From: Bemisia tabaci
Taxonomy: Eukaryota > Arthropoda > Insecta > Hemiptera > Aleyrodidae
Assembly (NCBI RefSeq): GCF_918797505.1
Contig: NC_092795.1
Coordinates: forward strand, 496,001-560,000
DNA length: 64,000 bases
Reading direction: 5' to 3'
Position numbers and translations under genes: made by a program. Positions 36,672 through 45,870 of this stretch are shown here, one piece after another; the first letter of the stretch is position 1, and the number at the start of each line of letters is the position of its first letter. The notes under the pieces were generated by a model that saw only the letters and a list, made by a program, of their open reading frames with translations, was not told where the DNA came from and did not search any database.

Positions 36672-37701
36672 CACGGAAAAAAATCAGGGTAGGGTTCGGC
36701 ACTACCTATGGGTAGTTTTAAGGTCGGTAGTCCTGAGGAACAGAACATGTATTCGTCAACGCTACCTCTCGCTGTTCGTAGCGCCTACCCGCCGCTTGAC
36801 TGCAACACACACGGCAAGCTTGTCTCCACAAGTAGAATTTCTCTTGCGGAAGGCTAGAATGTCCGGGATGCGTATGCGCCGTGGACTGCTCGACTACGTC
36901 ATCGTATTCGCCTCGGACGAGGAAAGGAAACATGGCTGCCCCGCGTCGCGTTGCCCAGTCCGGCACTTTACTTAAAGTAATAGTTTAATACTATGAGAAA
37001 AGAATCAACACCCAAAAACTCAGATTTTTCCTTGACATAAGCAAGCTGGCCAGGTTGGCCTAGTGGTTAGCGCGTCTGACTCTAGACCCATAGATCCCGG
37101 GTTCGAATCCCGGTGGTGGCGACAAATTTTCACCGAACTGACGAGTGGATCTGCAGAAACAGATTCTACTCGACCATAATCCCTGAAAATTTGAAAGCCG
37201 GAGCTATGGAGCATGAATGTTCTAAAAGTCCCCCTGATGCCCGTTGACAATCAAATAATTTCTTTGTAAAAACTCGTGTCTATAGCTAGCTATGGCTTCC
37301 TGAGCAACAAAAAAAAAAAAAAAAAAAAACAGGAAGAAAAGCCAAATAAACTGCAAGAAAAATTTAAAAAAATAAAAAATTAAAAAAAAATAAAAATAAT
37401 TGAAAAAACTATATTGTGTGCAGTGAAATTATACTCTACGGGTATAATCAGATTTTTTCGCACATTTTGGCAACTTTGCATCAAGTAGGCTTTAGCCCTG
37501 CCGGATCTATCCTTGGAGCCTTCTGTTTCTGTGCCTACGCGCTGCCAGATCTGTTTCTGAACGTCACGGGTCATCTAGCGTGGAACGCAAGCGCGAGGTA
37601 GGCTTCAGCACTACCTTGGCTTACGACTGCGAAATCAGGTACCGCGCGGTAGTGTTGAAGGGCAGAAACTAGTCCTCAACCCTAACTCATTTTTTTCCGT
37701 G
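36672..37701. mobile_element. family K element containing a SINE
   Basis: The left end is CACGGAAAAAAATCAGGG and the right end is the inverse of CACGGAAAAAAATGAGTTAG. The subterminal GGGTT and inverted ACTACC/GGTAGT boxes match the K element at 30994-31445. A complete SINE at 37048-37330 lies inside. Removing it leaves about 740 bp with no long open frame. Confidence 0.65.
37048..37330 (+). mobile_element. tRNA-derived SINE with poly(A) tail
   Basis: The head (37049-37121) has the A box GGCCTAGTGGTTAGCGCG and a perfect T arm, CCGGGTTCGAATCCCGG. About 190 bp of tRNA-unrelated body follows and the copy ends in a run of about 22 A at 37308-37329. The acceptor stem pairs only partly, so it is not a tRNA gene. 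On the other strand the B box translates as RDSNPG, a familiar false peptide produced by such SINEs. No target duplication was certain. Confidence 0.8.
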
Positions 37702-38587
37702 GCAAATTATTGTAAAAGTAAGAAAAGTCGAAAAAGATTGGATGATGAGAAAGTTAAAGAGTCCGAACAACTTCAACTCTGTTCATAACGGACCCTACGG
37801 TGTGATGGATTAATTATAATAATGATTCATAGAAAATTTGGACCTGAATCTCCTCAAGATTAAATTTACATAGGAGGAGGAGTTCAAGGCTTCTGACTTA
37901 GTCTCTTGAGCATATCTTTGAACAGCCAGCCAATCTCTGTGCGAGCCTACAAGGATTTTCGGCAAATTGTTCATAGAACATCTATTTGTTACATCTGCAA
38001 ACATAGCCTGCTGAAAATTAAACTATTTATGGAGAAGCCTGAATGATGCTGCAGCCCATCAAGCAGTTAAAACATTCCGAAAATTTACAACTGGTCACTA
38101 AACAATGAACGAATTTTGATTTGCAAATGCACTTTTATGAAGGTAAGTGACGCCTGGAGTAAAATGCGCACATTTAAAGTGCGGAAAAAGATCACAGAAA
38201 CCAAGAGATGCGCCGATCTAACAAGCGCGCATCTTTTCCGAAAAATTAAAAACACCTTACTTCTGCGCCGAATGATGTCATCTGGCACTAATGAGAGCCG
38301 AGCAAGAGTTTTTACGACTTCCGTCAAATGTCTTTCTTCTCTTCGTATGTATGAAAAATCGGAAAGTCGAGACTATACCTATCCTCCGAATCAAAGGTTC
38401 GGATTTCACTCATGTTATCTGTAGTATACAAGCAACAATTCCACATTAAAGTACGTTTAATTTTAACAAACATGATTGGAAAATGAGAGGAGACAGCGAT
38501 TTTAATGCCGTGTCACATCTCTTCCCAAATTATTTTCACCATTCCGACGGATTTGAAATTCCATCGAGTCTTTGGACTCTTTAAAAA

Positions 38588-38866
38588 CGGGCTTGTCCGG
38601 GATTTTGGCTCCAAAAATACAGAATAAATCACCACGTAATCTACTTACCTGGTATTTTCAGAATCTATACAATAAGCTCCGAGACCTCCTAAATTGTCAT
38701 ATCTGGCAACGCTTAGTCCCAGTGTTTTACTGGGTCGATTTTTATGATTTTTGCGGCTATTAACAGGCAATTGTCTTCAGATGAGCCCGCTATATTCAGA
38801 TTTTAAAAATATAACCCAGGTATTTTTATATTACGTGGTAAAGTTGCGAATCTCCCATTTAAACAT
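38588..38866 (+). repeat. family H repeat
   Basis: Carries TTTTACTGGGTCGATTTTTA, TGATTTTTGCGGCTATTAAC, AGGCAATTGTCTTCAGATGA and ATATAACCCAGGT. It aligns with 43228-43350 and, on the minus strand, with 45720-45850. Confidence 0.7.
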
Positions 38867-39043
38867 GTATCAAACGGGGCTACTTGGGACGATTTTAGCA
38901 CAAAAAAGCTTCTCCAAAACGAACCATACATTATTTTGCCAAACTTTTTTGTGCTAAAGGTAGTTCGTTGGTACGCATATCGAATTTTAAAGGAAAAAAA
39001 AATTTATGCCCCCCCCTTATATTTTTTTTTTTCGATTTTCGAC

Positions 39044-39083
39044 TGTCCCAAGTTACCCCGATACTCGGGGTAACTTGGGACAC
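39044..39083. repeat. perfect hairpin made of two back-to-back TIR-like ends
   Basis: TGTCCCAAGTTACCCCGA is followed, after three bases, by its reverse complement. The arms resemble the TIRs of the surrounding element (GGGGCTACTTGGGAC), so this may be a junction between two element copies or an internal foldback. Confidence 0.85.
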
Positions 39084-39389
39084 GAATGAAAATCAAGTGT
39101 TTGGCCCATGTTAGGCTCTTTCAGGGCAACATGGGACAGTAAACTGAATTTTTAAAAAAGTAAATTGAACATTTATCTATAAAATAATACAATTTTGGTA
39201 AATTTGAACAAGTCTTTTAAAGAATTAAGTAGGAAACAAAAATGGCATGACAGCCTTGAGGAACTTAAAGCTAATATTGAGGTCAAAACGTTTCAAAGTT
39301 ATCAACTAAGAGGCACCTATGGCAGTTTGAGTAGGTAGGTACCAACCTTTAGTAGGTAAGTAAAGGTATGCATTAAGAAAAGTATTCTT

Positions 39390-39569
39390 TCAAAAAATTG
39401 CGAACATGTCTGTTAAGGGTTGATTTCGGAATTCCAAATTTTGTTGACGTCTTACCCTCTTACGCAGAGAAGCACCCTTTCGAATTGCTTTGACAGCTTT
39501 CTTCAATGAGTTCTGTGAGAAGTCTCTGTATGCCCGAGAGCCTGGTTTTCTTTTGTACGTCCGGACCAT
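39390..39569 (-). pseudogene. N-terminal fragment of a pogo/Tigger/Jerky-like transposase
   Basis: The frame starts at an ATG at 39569 and runs 59 codons to a stop at 39390-39392. It opens MVRTYKRKPGSRAYRDFSQN and continues SLKKAVKAIRKGASLRK. That pattern, a basic start and then a helix-turn-helix with AV..I..G.SLR, is typical of the Psq/CENP-B-like DNA-binding N-terminus of pogo-group transposases. After residue 37 the match is lost (RVRRQQNLEFRN), probably through frameshift or decay. Full-length relatives are several hundred residues with a DDE domain, which is absent. It lies inside a TIR-bounded element whose repeated TGGGAC boxes would be the likely binding sites. It could not be catalytic. 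Confidence 0.6.
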
Positions 39570-40166
39570 GTTTCTTGTAAAATTACGAAATACCTGTCAT
39601 AAACAGATCAGTACCTACTTAACTGATAAAAACCTGAATATAACCCAGGAAATCTCTTATCTCAAAAGCACTGCCAATAGGTCCTCCCTCTTAGTCTGTA
39701 ATGCAAGGTAGAATTGGAAAACATGGAAACGATATCACTAAAAAGGAGAAAATAGGGTGTCCCATGTTACCCAGCGATTCCTAGTTTTTTGGTTTTTTGG
39801 AAATTTTGGGGATGAAAACGAAAATTTTTGTAAAACTGAAGCAGACCCCATCAACAGAGGCACATTTGTGACTTACTCACATATAAGAAGTTTGCATGTG
39901 GTGGAAAGGTACTGAGATCCCCAGGAAAGTATAACGGTGTTCAAATATGACGAAAAAATATTAAAGAGACAAATATTTTTTTTTAAATACTTATTTGGGT
40001 TTCAAAATTCTTCTTGGTCATGAACAGCCATGCCGGAGTAATGTAGAATGAGGTTATGGCATCAGAAGAACAAAAATAAACATTACAGTGCTACCACACA
40101 CAACAACGCGAAAATTCCCTCGAGTGTCCCATGTTAGCCTGTAGTCCCAAGTAGCCCCGTTTGACG

Positions 40167-41120
40167 GTACTAGTTTTAGGTAGACTCTGTGCCAAATATT
40201 AGACCGAACGGAGCCCATGCAAGGGCGCAGCAGCGCCTCAAACCCAAAATCCTGGAATCGAAAAACAATTATTTTCGTCGACTTTTTCGACTGTTATCAC
40301 TCTTCCAGCACATGATTCTTATGTATTTTTTTGCGTACTTTTCGTTTCTGGCCTTTTTAAAGGCCTCCGATAAATTTTAAGGGGCCTTATGGCCCATTGT
40401 TGCCATTTTTGGCCCATTTTTAGGGGTTTTTTCCATTTAACACATTCAAAACTCAACTTAATCCAAAAACTGTGTACATTTTTGAAAAGTACGTAAAAAA
40501 ATGAATAAAAAATGTTCAGTAAAATTTTTTCCTATGTTGCCAAATTTCCGAGAAAATTGGTCCCAAAGTGTCGAAAACGGCAAAAAATCGATAAATCGCC
40601 GCGTCTAAGGTTCAAGAAAGTGGAGTACATTTTTCATACTGTACCAGATAACAGCTCTTATCCATCCATACAACATACTAAAATATCATAGTTGTACCTG
40701 GATTCCCACGATGTGAAAATTGACCGAGATGTCGATTTTAGCGGCCTTTTTATACTTGAAGGCAGCTCTTTTGAATGTTTTTCGACCTTAGTCACCCTCT
40801 ATGGGTGTGTACTATATGTATTTTTCTACGTACTTTTCATATCTGGCCATAAAAATGGCTTCCTGTGAGTTTTAAAAGGCCTAACGGTCCATTGTTGCCA
40901 ATTTTCACCAATTTTTAGGGGTTTTTTCAAGTTTACGTGTGTGAAACTTAATTTAATCTAGAAACCGTGTACAATTTCGGAAAGAACGTAAAAAAATACA
41001 TAGAAATGTGATTTGTACCTTTTCCCTACGTTGCCAAATTTTCGAGAAAAATCGTCCTGAAGCGTCAAAAATGCCAAAAATTGGATTAATCATCACGTCG
41101 GAGGTTCCAGGAAGTGAATT
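40167..41120 (+). repeat. left arm of a 954-bp inverted repeat
   Basis: This arm begins GTACTAGTTTTAGGTAGACT and ends GGTTCCAGGAAGTGAATT. Every position checked pairs with the right arm at coordinates summing to 82497, with no mismatch or indel seen. The arm itself contains two diverged tandem subunits with a period of about 485 bp, both with CCATTGTTGCCA, a TTTTTAGGGGTTTTTT block and GTTGCCAAATTTYCGAGAAAA. The 63-codon frame at 40189-40380 is duplicated exactly on the other arm and is not considered a gene. Confidence 0.95.
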
Positions 41121-41376
41121 ATGACATTCATGTGGATCGTGGGACACTTTCTCCACGCATTTTCTGTTCTTCGGTATATTTGGCCTGTAGCAAGCATCTT
41201 GAGAACCAAGGATTATCTCGAGGTTACAGGAATAAAGAGGTGAACTGGAGTGAAGGATAAAGTAAAAGCACCTTGAGGGCCCGTTTTGTCACGTTCATCT
41301 GCGCCATTACATGTTCCTTGAGATGCATTGCAATTTTCCATTTTCGATACGTTATTTGTAGTGAAAAAAAACTTGA
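41121..41376. repeat. 256-bp spacer of the large inverted repeat
   Basis: Single-copy sequence between the arms, with no inverted symmetry, element ends or gene. Confidence 0.85.
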
Positions 41377-42330
41377 AATTCACTTCCTGGAACCTCCGAC
41401 GTGATGATTAATCCAATTTTTGGCATTTTTGACGCTTCAGGACGATTTTTCTCGAAAATTTGGCAACGTAGGGAAAAGGTACAAATCACATTTCTATGTA
41501 TTTTTTTACGTTCTTTCCGAAATTGTACACGGTTTCTAGATTAAATTAAGTTTCACACACGTAAACTTGAAAAAACCCCTAAAAATTGGTGAAAATTGGC
41601 AACAATGGACCGTTAGGCCTTTTAAAACTCACAGGAAGCCATTTTTATGGCCAGATATGAAAAGTACGTAGAAAAATACATATAGTACACACCCATAGAG
41701 GGTGACTAAGGTCGAAAAACATTCAAAAGAGCTGCCTTCAAGTATAAAAAGGCCGCTAAAATCGACATCTCGGTCAATTTTCACATCGTGGGAATCCAGG
41801 TACAACTATGATATTTTAGTATGTTGTATGGATGGATAAGAGCTGTTATCTGGTACAGTATGAAAAATGTACTCCACTTTCTTGAACCTTAGACGCGGCG
41901 ATTTATCGATTTTTTGCCGTTTTCGACACTTTGGGACCAATTTTCTCGGAAATTTGGCAACATAGGAAAAAATTTTACTGAACATTTTTTATTCATTTTT
42001 TTACGTACTTTTCAAAAATGTACACAGTTTTTGGATTAAGTTGAGTTTTGAATGTGTTAAATGGAAAAAACCCCTAAAAATGGGCCAAAAATGGCAACAA
42101 TGGGCCATAAGGCCCCTTAAAATTTATCGGAGGCCTTTAAAAAGGCCAGAAACGAAAAGTACGCAAAAAAATACATAAGAATCATGTGCTGGAAGAGTGA
42201 TAACAGTCGAAAAAGTCGACGAAAATAATTGTTTTTCGATTCCAGGATTTTGGGTTTGAGGCGCTGCTGCGCCCTTGCATGGGCTCCGTTCGGTCTAATA
42301 TTTGGCACAGAGTCTACCTAAAACTAGTAC
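41377..42330 (-). repeat. right arm of a 954-bp inverted repeat
   Basis: This is the exact reverse complement of 40167-41120 as far as I could check. It ends CCTAAAACTAGTAC, after which the flank diverges (TTTGAAAATATG) from the pogo-like element's end that borders the left arm. If transcribed through, the two arms would fold into a duplex of nearly a kilobase. Confidence 0.95.
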
Positions 42331-42339
42331 TTTGAAAAT

Positions 42340-43220
42340 ATGAAACATTTAGCAAAATCCAGGTGGGGCCGGAAAAGGCCCAAAACGCAACTCCTCCTTT
42401 TGGGCGCTTCTGGGTACCAGATGCGCCCTTTCCAACCGTTCGACTCCCCCGATGTAACATGTACTATACTACATGCCCTTTTGCCTTATGGGTAATGACG
42501 CCATTCTGGTACACCCGGGAAAATTTGATTTTTTTCTGCATCTGGTATTCGTAAAAGTTTTCGTGAAATGTTTTGCTTTTAAGCATAACAATCTCGCACG
42601 GACGTATTACCTGGTTAAAGTATTTTAGGGCCTCCTTATGCTTTAAATACTTATATCCGAGGCGAGTACTTTCAGATCGATTTGAAAATATTACGAACAG
42701 TCACGTGATCTCTTCATTTTAGTGACGTATTACTGTGCTACATTGTGATTGGTTCATTTTCTTGGCGCAGCATCGACACGTCAGCTGTTTGCGGCATTGA
42801 GCGGAAGGTTTAAGGTTATGTCATGGACCAAGAGAATGAATAAGGACCCCCAACTCCAGTTAGCGGAGACACCGGCCCCGCTCCCCCGCGACCTGCGCGC
42901 CCTACCTCGCGGCGTCGCGACGCCGCTGTCCGCTAGATCGCGTTGACGCACCAGCTTTAGAGGTTCCGCCGCTCTTTCCCGTCGTCTGATTTACAGTGCA
43001 TCCTTTATGTTTCCATTCCCCACCAACTTAAATTCATCACAAAGTGCTTGTGGAAAGTTTCAGATCTTCGCGGTCGATCTGAAGTTTTGAAGGGTTTTGC
43101 GGTTAAAGAATCCCACTTTAAATTCCATCTTCGTCAGTCTTCGGGTACATAAGTTGGTAGTAATATGCTTTGTCAAAGAAGCGCCCTCCAACGCATGGGC
43201 GTTGGAACTGCTTGTTTATG
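42340..43220. other. intergenic sequence
   Basis: No gene recognised. A GC-richer stretch at 42770-42980 gives short open frames without family features. Confidence 0.5.
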
Positions 43221-43227
43221 TTTTGTC

Positions 43228-43350
43228 ACAGTTCAGTTGAGCGTTCTACTGGGCCGATTTCCATGATTTTTGCAGTTTTCGACAGGCAATATTCCCTAGA
43301 TGAGCCCACCGTGATCAGAATTTGAAAATAGAACCCAGGTTTTTCTTTAT
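43228..43350 (+). repeat. family H repeat
   Basis: TCTACTGGGCCGATTTCCAT, GATTTTTGCAGTTTTCGACA, GGCAATATTCCCTAGATGAG and AGAACCCAGGTTTTT align with 38690-38850. Confidence 0.75.
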
Positions 43351-43382
43351 TTATAAGAGTAGACTAGACAGCTTAGCAATTG

Positions 43383-43980
43383 AGCACAGAGGGGAGAGTT
43401 TCATGAGCGCCGCCGCCCGCGGCGCACTTTGGTCCAAAACTCAAGAATAGGAAGAAGGAGGTCTGATAATGACTGAAAGATCACGAAAGATTCGTAACCC
43501 ATGTTTTTTGAAGTCGCTAATCAATTTGATGTCAAATTGCCTACATATCAACGCCCTAACCTAGAAATTGTGAGCAAGTTTATGGCACGCTGCGGCGCGA
43601 TGTGCTGCCAGCTCGAAACGCGCACTGACGCCTACAAACCTAAGGGGATACTTCAAGCATTGCGCTTTGCGTGAAGTTGCCCCTTAGGTTTGTAGGCGTC
43701 AGTGCGCGTTTTGGGCTGGCAGCACGCCGCGGCTCTCGGGCTCTCCCGGCAGGCGGGTGGTGACCGCTTTTTGCGGGGAGAGCTCCCTGGCGGAGAAACT
43801 CGTGTACCGTGTAAATTTTTTTTTTAATTTTCGACTTTTAAAATTACACACTGGTCGTGTGAAGTAATTAGTGAACTCTCAACGCTAGATGAAGTGTAAT
43901 AATGAAAGGAATTGGTGGTGGGCCGCCATGCGCGCTGCGGACGGCGCAGGGCGGCTCATGAAATTCTCCGCTGTGCTCTG
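43383..43980. mobile_element. element L, about 600 bp, inverted CAG-type ends
   Basis: The left end is GAGCACAGAGGGGAGAGTTT then CATGAGCGCCGCC, and the right end is the inverse, GGCGGCTCATGAAATTCTCC then GCTGTGCTC. The CAG-GG-GA...TTTCATGAGC pattern is hAT-like, but no matching 8-bp flanks were found. A long hairpin built from the 80-bp unit sits inside. Confidence 0.65.
43602..43725. repeat. 46-bp-stem hairpin from an inverted pair of the 80-bp unit
   Basis: The left stem (43602-43647) contains ACGCGCACTGACGCCTACAA and the right stem (43680-43725) its inverse, with about two mismatches and a 32-bp loop. The loop carries GCGTGAAGT as in the 80-bp units at 26.6 and 34.6 kb. Confidence 0.9.
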
Positions 43981-44002
43981 TCGAGAGCTTTGGAAGGGGT
44001 CA

Positions 44003-44048
44003 AAATTTGAAATTTCCGCCAATGAAAAATGGCGGGAATTTCAAATTT
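44003..44048. repeat. 19-bp perfect hairpin
   Basis: AAATTTGAAATTTCCGCCA pairs with TGGCGGGAATTTCAAATTT, apart from one G-T type position, across an 8-base loop. Confidence 0.8.
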
Positions 44049-44334
44049 AGCGGAAAATTGAACAAAGCGGGAAATGTTGAATCTTGGTCAGTCAGTGGTG
44101 TAAGGTAAGTGAGTGGAAGGTATGCTCCTTTGCTACACACTATCCTTAAGCGACGAAACGCTCCGTTCCGTTCGTTCCGTTTCGTTTCAAGTTTGGCGTG
44201 AAGTTTGAAATAAATGGCGAATTTTTCATACGATTCTCATTGGTCCCATTGCTTCCCGCAAGAGAAAGATTGGACAAATGAGGGTTGGGTATGAAAACCT
44301 TTTCATTTTTTTGATCGTCCTTTATGTAGAAGCG

Positions 44335-44412
44335 GGCCGAAGAGATTGCGAGGCGCTCTCTGGGGGTTGGGCCGCGAAGCGGCCAGGGGGCATAACCCCC
44401 TAATATTAAATA
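44335..44412 (+). repeat. GC-rich hairpin repeat (family I)
   Basis: It contains GGTTGGGCCGCGAAGCGGCC then AGGGGGCATAACCCCCTAAT. Two nested stems, GGCCGCGAAGCGGCC and GGGGGCATAACCCCC, end in CTAA followed by T. It is the plus-strand counterpart of 12320-12425. Confidence 0.7.
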
Positions 44413-44429
44413 AAAAAACAAGGTCCAGT

Positions 44430-44755
44430 GATACCCAATGGACTACATTTTATAATCGGGAATACTTAAATCTCTAGCTCATCCGTGTGAAAAACGTATG
44501 TAGACAAGGAAACCGATGGTACTTACATGTTCTTAACTGAGCCAGAAATTGTAGAACCAGTGGCGTGGCATGAATGATCGATTATCGATATTTCTCCATT
44601 TGAAGCTATACTAAAGAATCGATTATCAAGGTGTTCGATGTGAACACCTTGATAACCGATCCTTTACCATAGATTTAAAGGGCAGATCAATCGATTCATC
44701 GCAAAGCACGCCACGCCACTGTGTAGATCCTAATTGCAAAATAAAGTCCAACTAA
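44430..44755. mobile_element. foldback MITE, family J, carrying a hAT-like insertion
   Basis: It starts TGGACTACATTTTATAATCG and ends CTAATTGCAAAATAAAGTCC. It matches 27030-27171 on both sides of the inserted element at 44558-44721. Confidence 0.8.
44558..44721. mobile_element. hAT-like MITE, TSD TGTAGAAC/TGTAGATC
   Basis: This 164-bp element runs from CAGTGGCGTGGCATGAATGA to the inverted GCAAAGCACGCCACGCCACTG. The 8-bp flanks TGTAGAAC (44550-44557) and TGTAGATC (44722-44729) differ at one base. Short inner palindromes (AACACCTTGATAACCGAT) extend the foldback. A longer relative with a LINE inside is at 57014-57655. Confidence 0.9.
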
Positions 44756-45489
44756 TTATTATGAGGTGGGACGAGGGTAAGCGCGAGTAACTAAATCAGC
44801 ACTTGAATTTTTGAGCCTCATGAGACACAACTTTGCCATACAAAATGTTACTCACTAGTAAACCTTCTAATTTTTTTAGTTCCTTTTCTATCATTTTGTT
44901 TGACTCATCATAAAGAGAAGAAAACCTTGAAAAATATCGGAATATATTGCAAATCAAATGAAGTTTTATCTCAAGAATTCCTCAAAGATTAAGAGCTACG
45001 TTCAGAAAGACGAAGTGAAGCGAATGCTTTTTTTAATTTGACGGAATGAAGTCATCGGGAGGAAAAGTAAAAATTTTAAAAATGGTGCCGCAATTTGAAA
45101 GCCTCCTTAATACGTGATACTTTTTCTTCGGTAAGGAAAGTATCCCATTTACAGTTTTCAAAGTTATCTACGGCGGAAACGAAATATTTTTTGCGTCTCA
45201 TCGCCATGGTTGGAAGGACAGACGCTGAGTTTCGAGGCGTGAGAGTACGGGGAGATGGGAGGGCGGTTGAAATAGTGAGAGTTGGGATAAATGAAAACTT
45301 ATAAATATTCTAGCTCTCGGCAAGGTAGTGCTCTTCACGTAGCTTTGCCGCCGCGCACCCTTCGCCATCCTCCGCCACCCCCGCGCTCGCGTCTACACTC
45401 GCCACCCCCACCCTCCCTGTTTGGTTCCCTCAATTGTCCCATTACACGGTTCCTTACAAGCCTCATCTATTCTACAAGTTGTCGCTTTG

Positions 45490-45860
45490 CAACGAACGCT
45501 TCCTGGCCGCTGCGCAGCCCAACCCTAGGGGTGCGCCTCGCATTCTCCGCATCTCGTTTTGCGGACCCCCATGAGTCAATTTTGATAGAGTGGGCTCATT
45601 CAGGGGCTTTCTCCAATTGAAAGTCGCAAAAATTATAAAAATTGGCCCTGTAGATCTTTGGAGCCAACTCTGGCAAAACATGAACATTTCTATTGTTTAA
45701 ATAGGAGATATCTCAAATATATGACATAGTATAAACAAATCTGGGTTATATTTCCAAAATCTAAATTAAGCGTGCTCATCTAGGGACCATCACCTGTCGA
45801 TAGTCACAAAAATCATGGAAACTGGCTCTGTAGAACCATAGAACAAATTGTGAGAGATTT
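45490..45860 (-). repeat. family H-I repeat, two H units and one GC-rich block
   Basis: On the minus strand two units each carry a (G)AGCCARTTTYCATGATTTTT-like segment, at about 45800-45850 and 45620-45660. The GC-rich block with GGGTTGGGCTGCGCAGCGG follows at 45500-45560. This links families H and I into one larger element. The minus-strand 71-codon frame shares the string GPIFIIF with the 31.7-kb frame, which shows it is repeat-derived. Confidence 0.65.
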
Positions 45861-45870
45861 TAGAATGTAG

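Larger units (their letters stand above)
38871..40164 (-). mobile_element. pogo/Tigger-like DNA transposon remnant
   Basis: The terminal inverted repeats are TCAAACGGGGCTACTTGGGA at the left and the inverse, TCCCAAGTAGCCCCGTTTGA, at the right. At least seven TGGGAC/GTCCCA boxes lie near the ends and inside (about 38886, 39044, 39075, 39131, 39757, 40123 and 40143), as expected for transposase-binding repeats. A transposase N-terminus lies on the minus strand. The catalytic DDE domain was not found, so the copy is defective. No clear TA target duplication was seen. Confidence 0.7.

Noticed and set aside
37049..37121. Functional tRNA gene
   Set aside because: The T arm is perfect but only about four of seven acceptor pairs form and the anticodon stem is broken. 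The sequence continues into a SINE body with poly(A).
37020..37250. 76-codon minus-strand frame with RDSNPG
   Set aside because: RDSNPG is the reverse translation of a tRNA B box. The frame is the antisense of a SINE head.
40189..40380. 63-codon frame duplicated on the opposite strand at 42117-42308
   Set aside because: It is duplicated only because the arms are identical. The sequence has no protein features and no start context.
43383..43980. hAT element with an 8-bp duplication
   Set aside because: The ends look hAT-like but the flanking octamers do not match, so I list it only as an inverted-repeat element.
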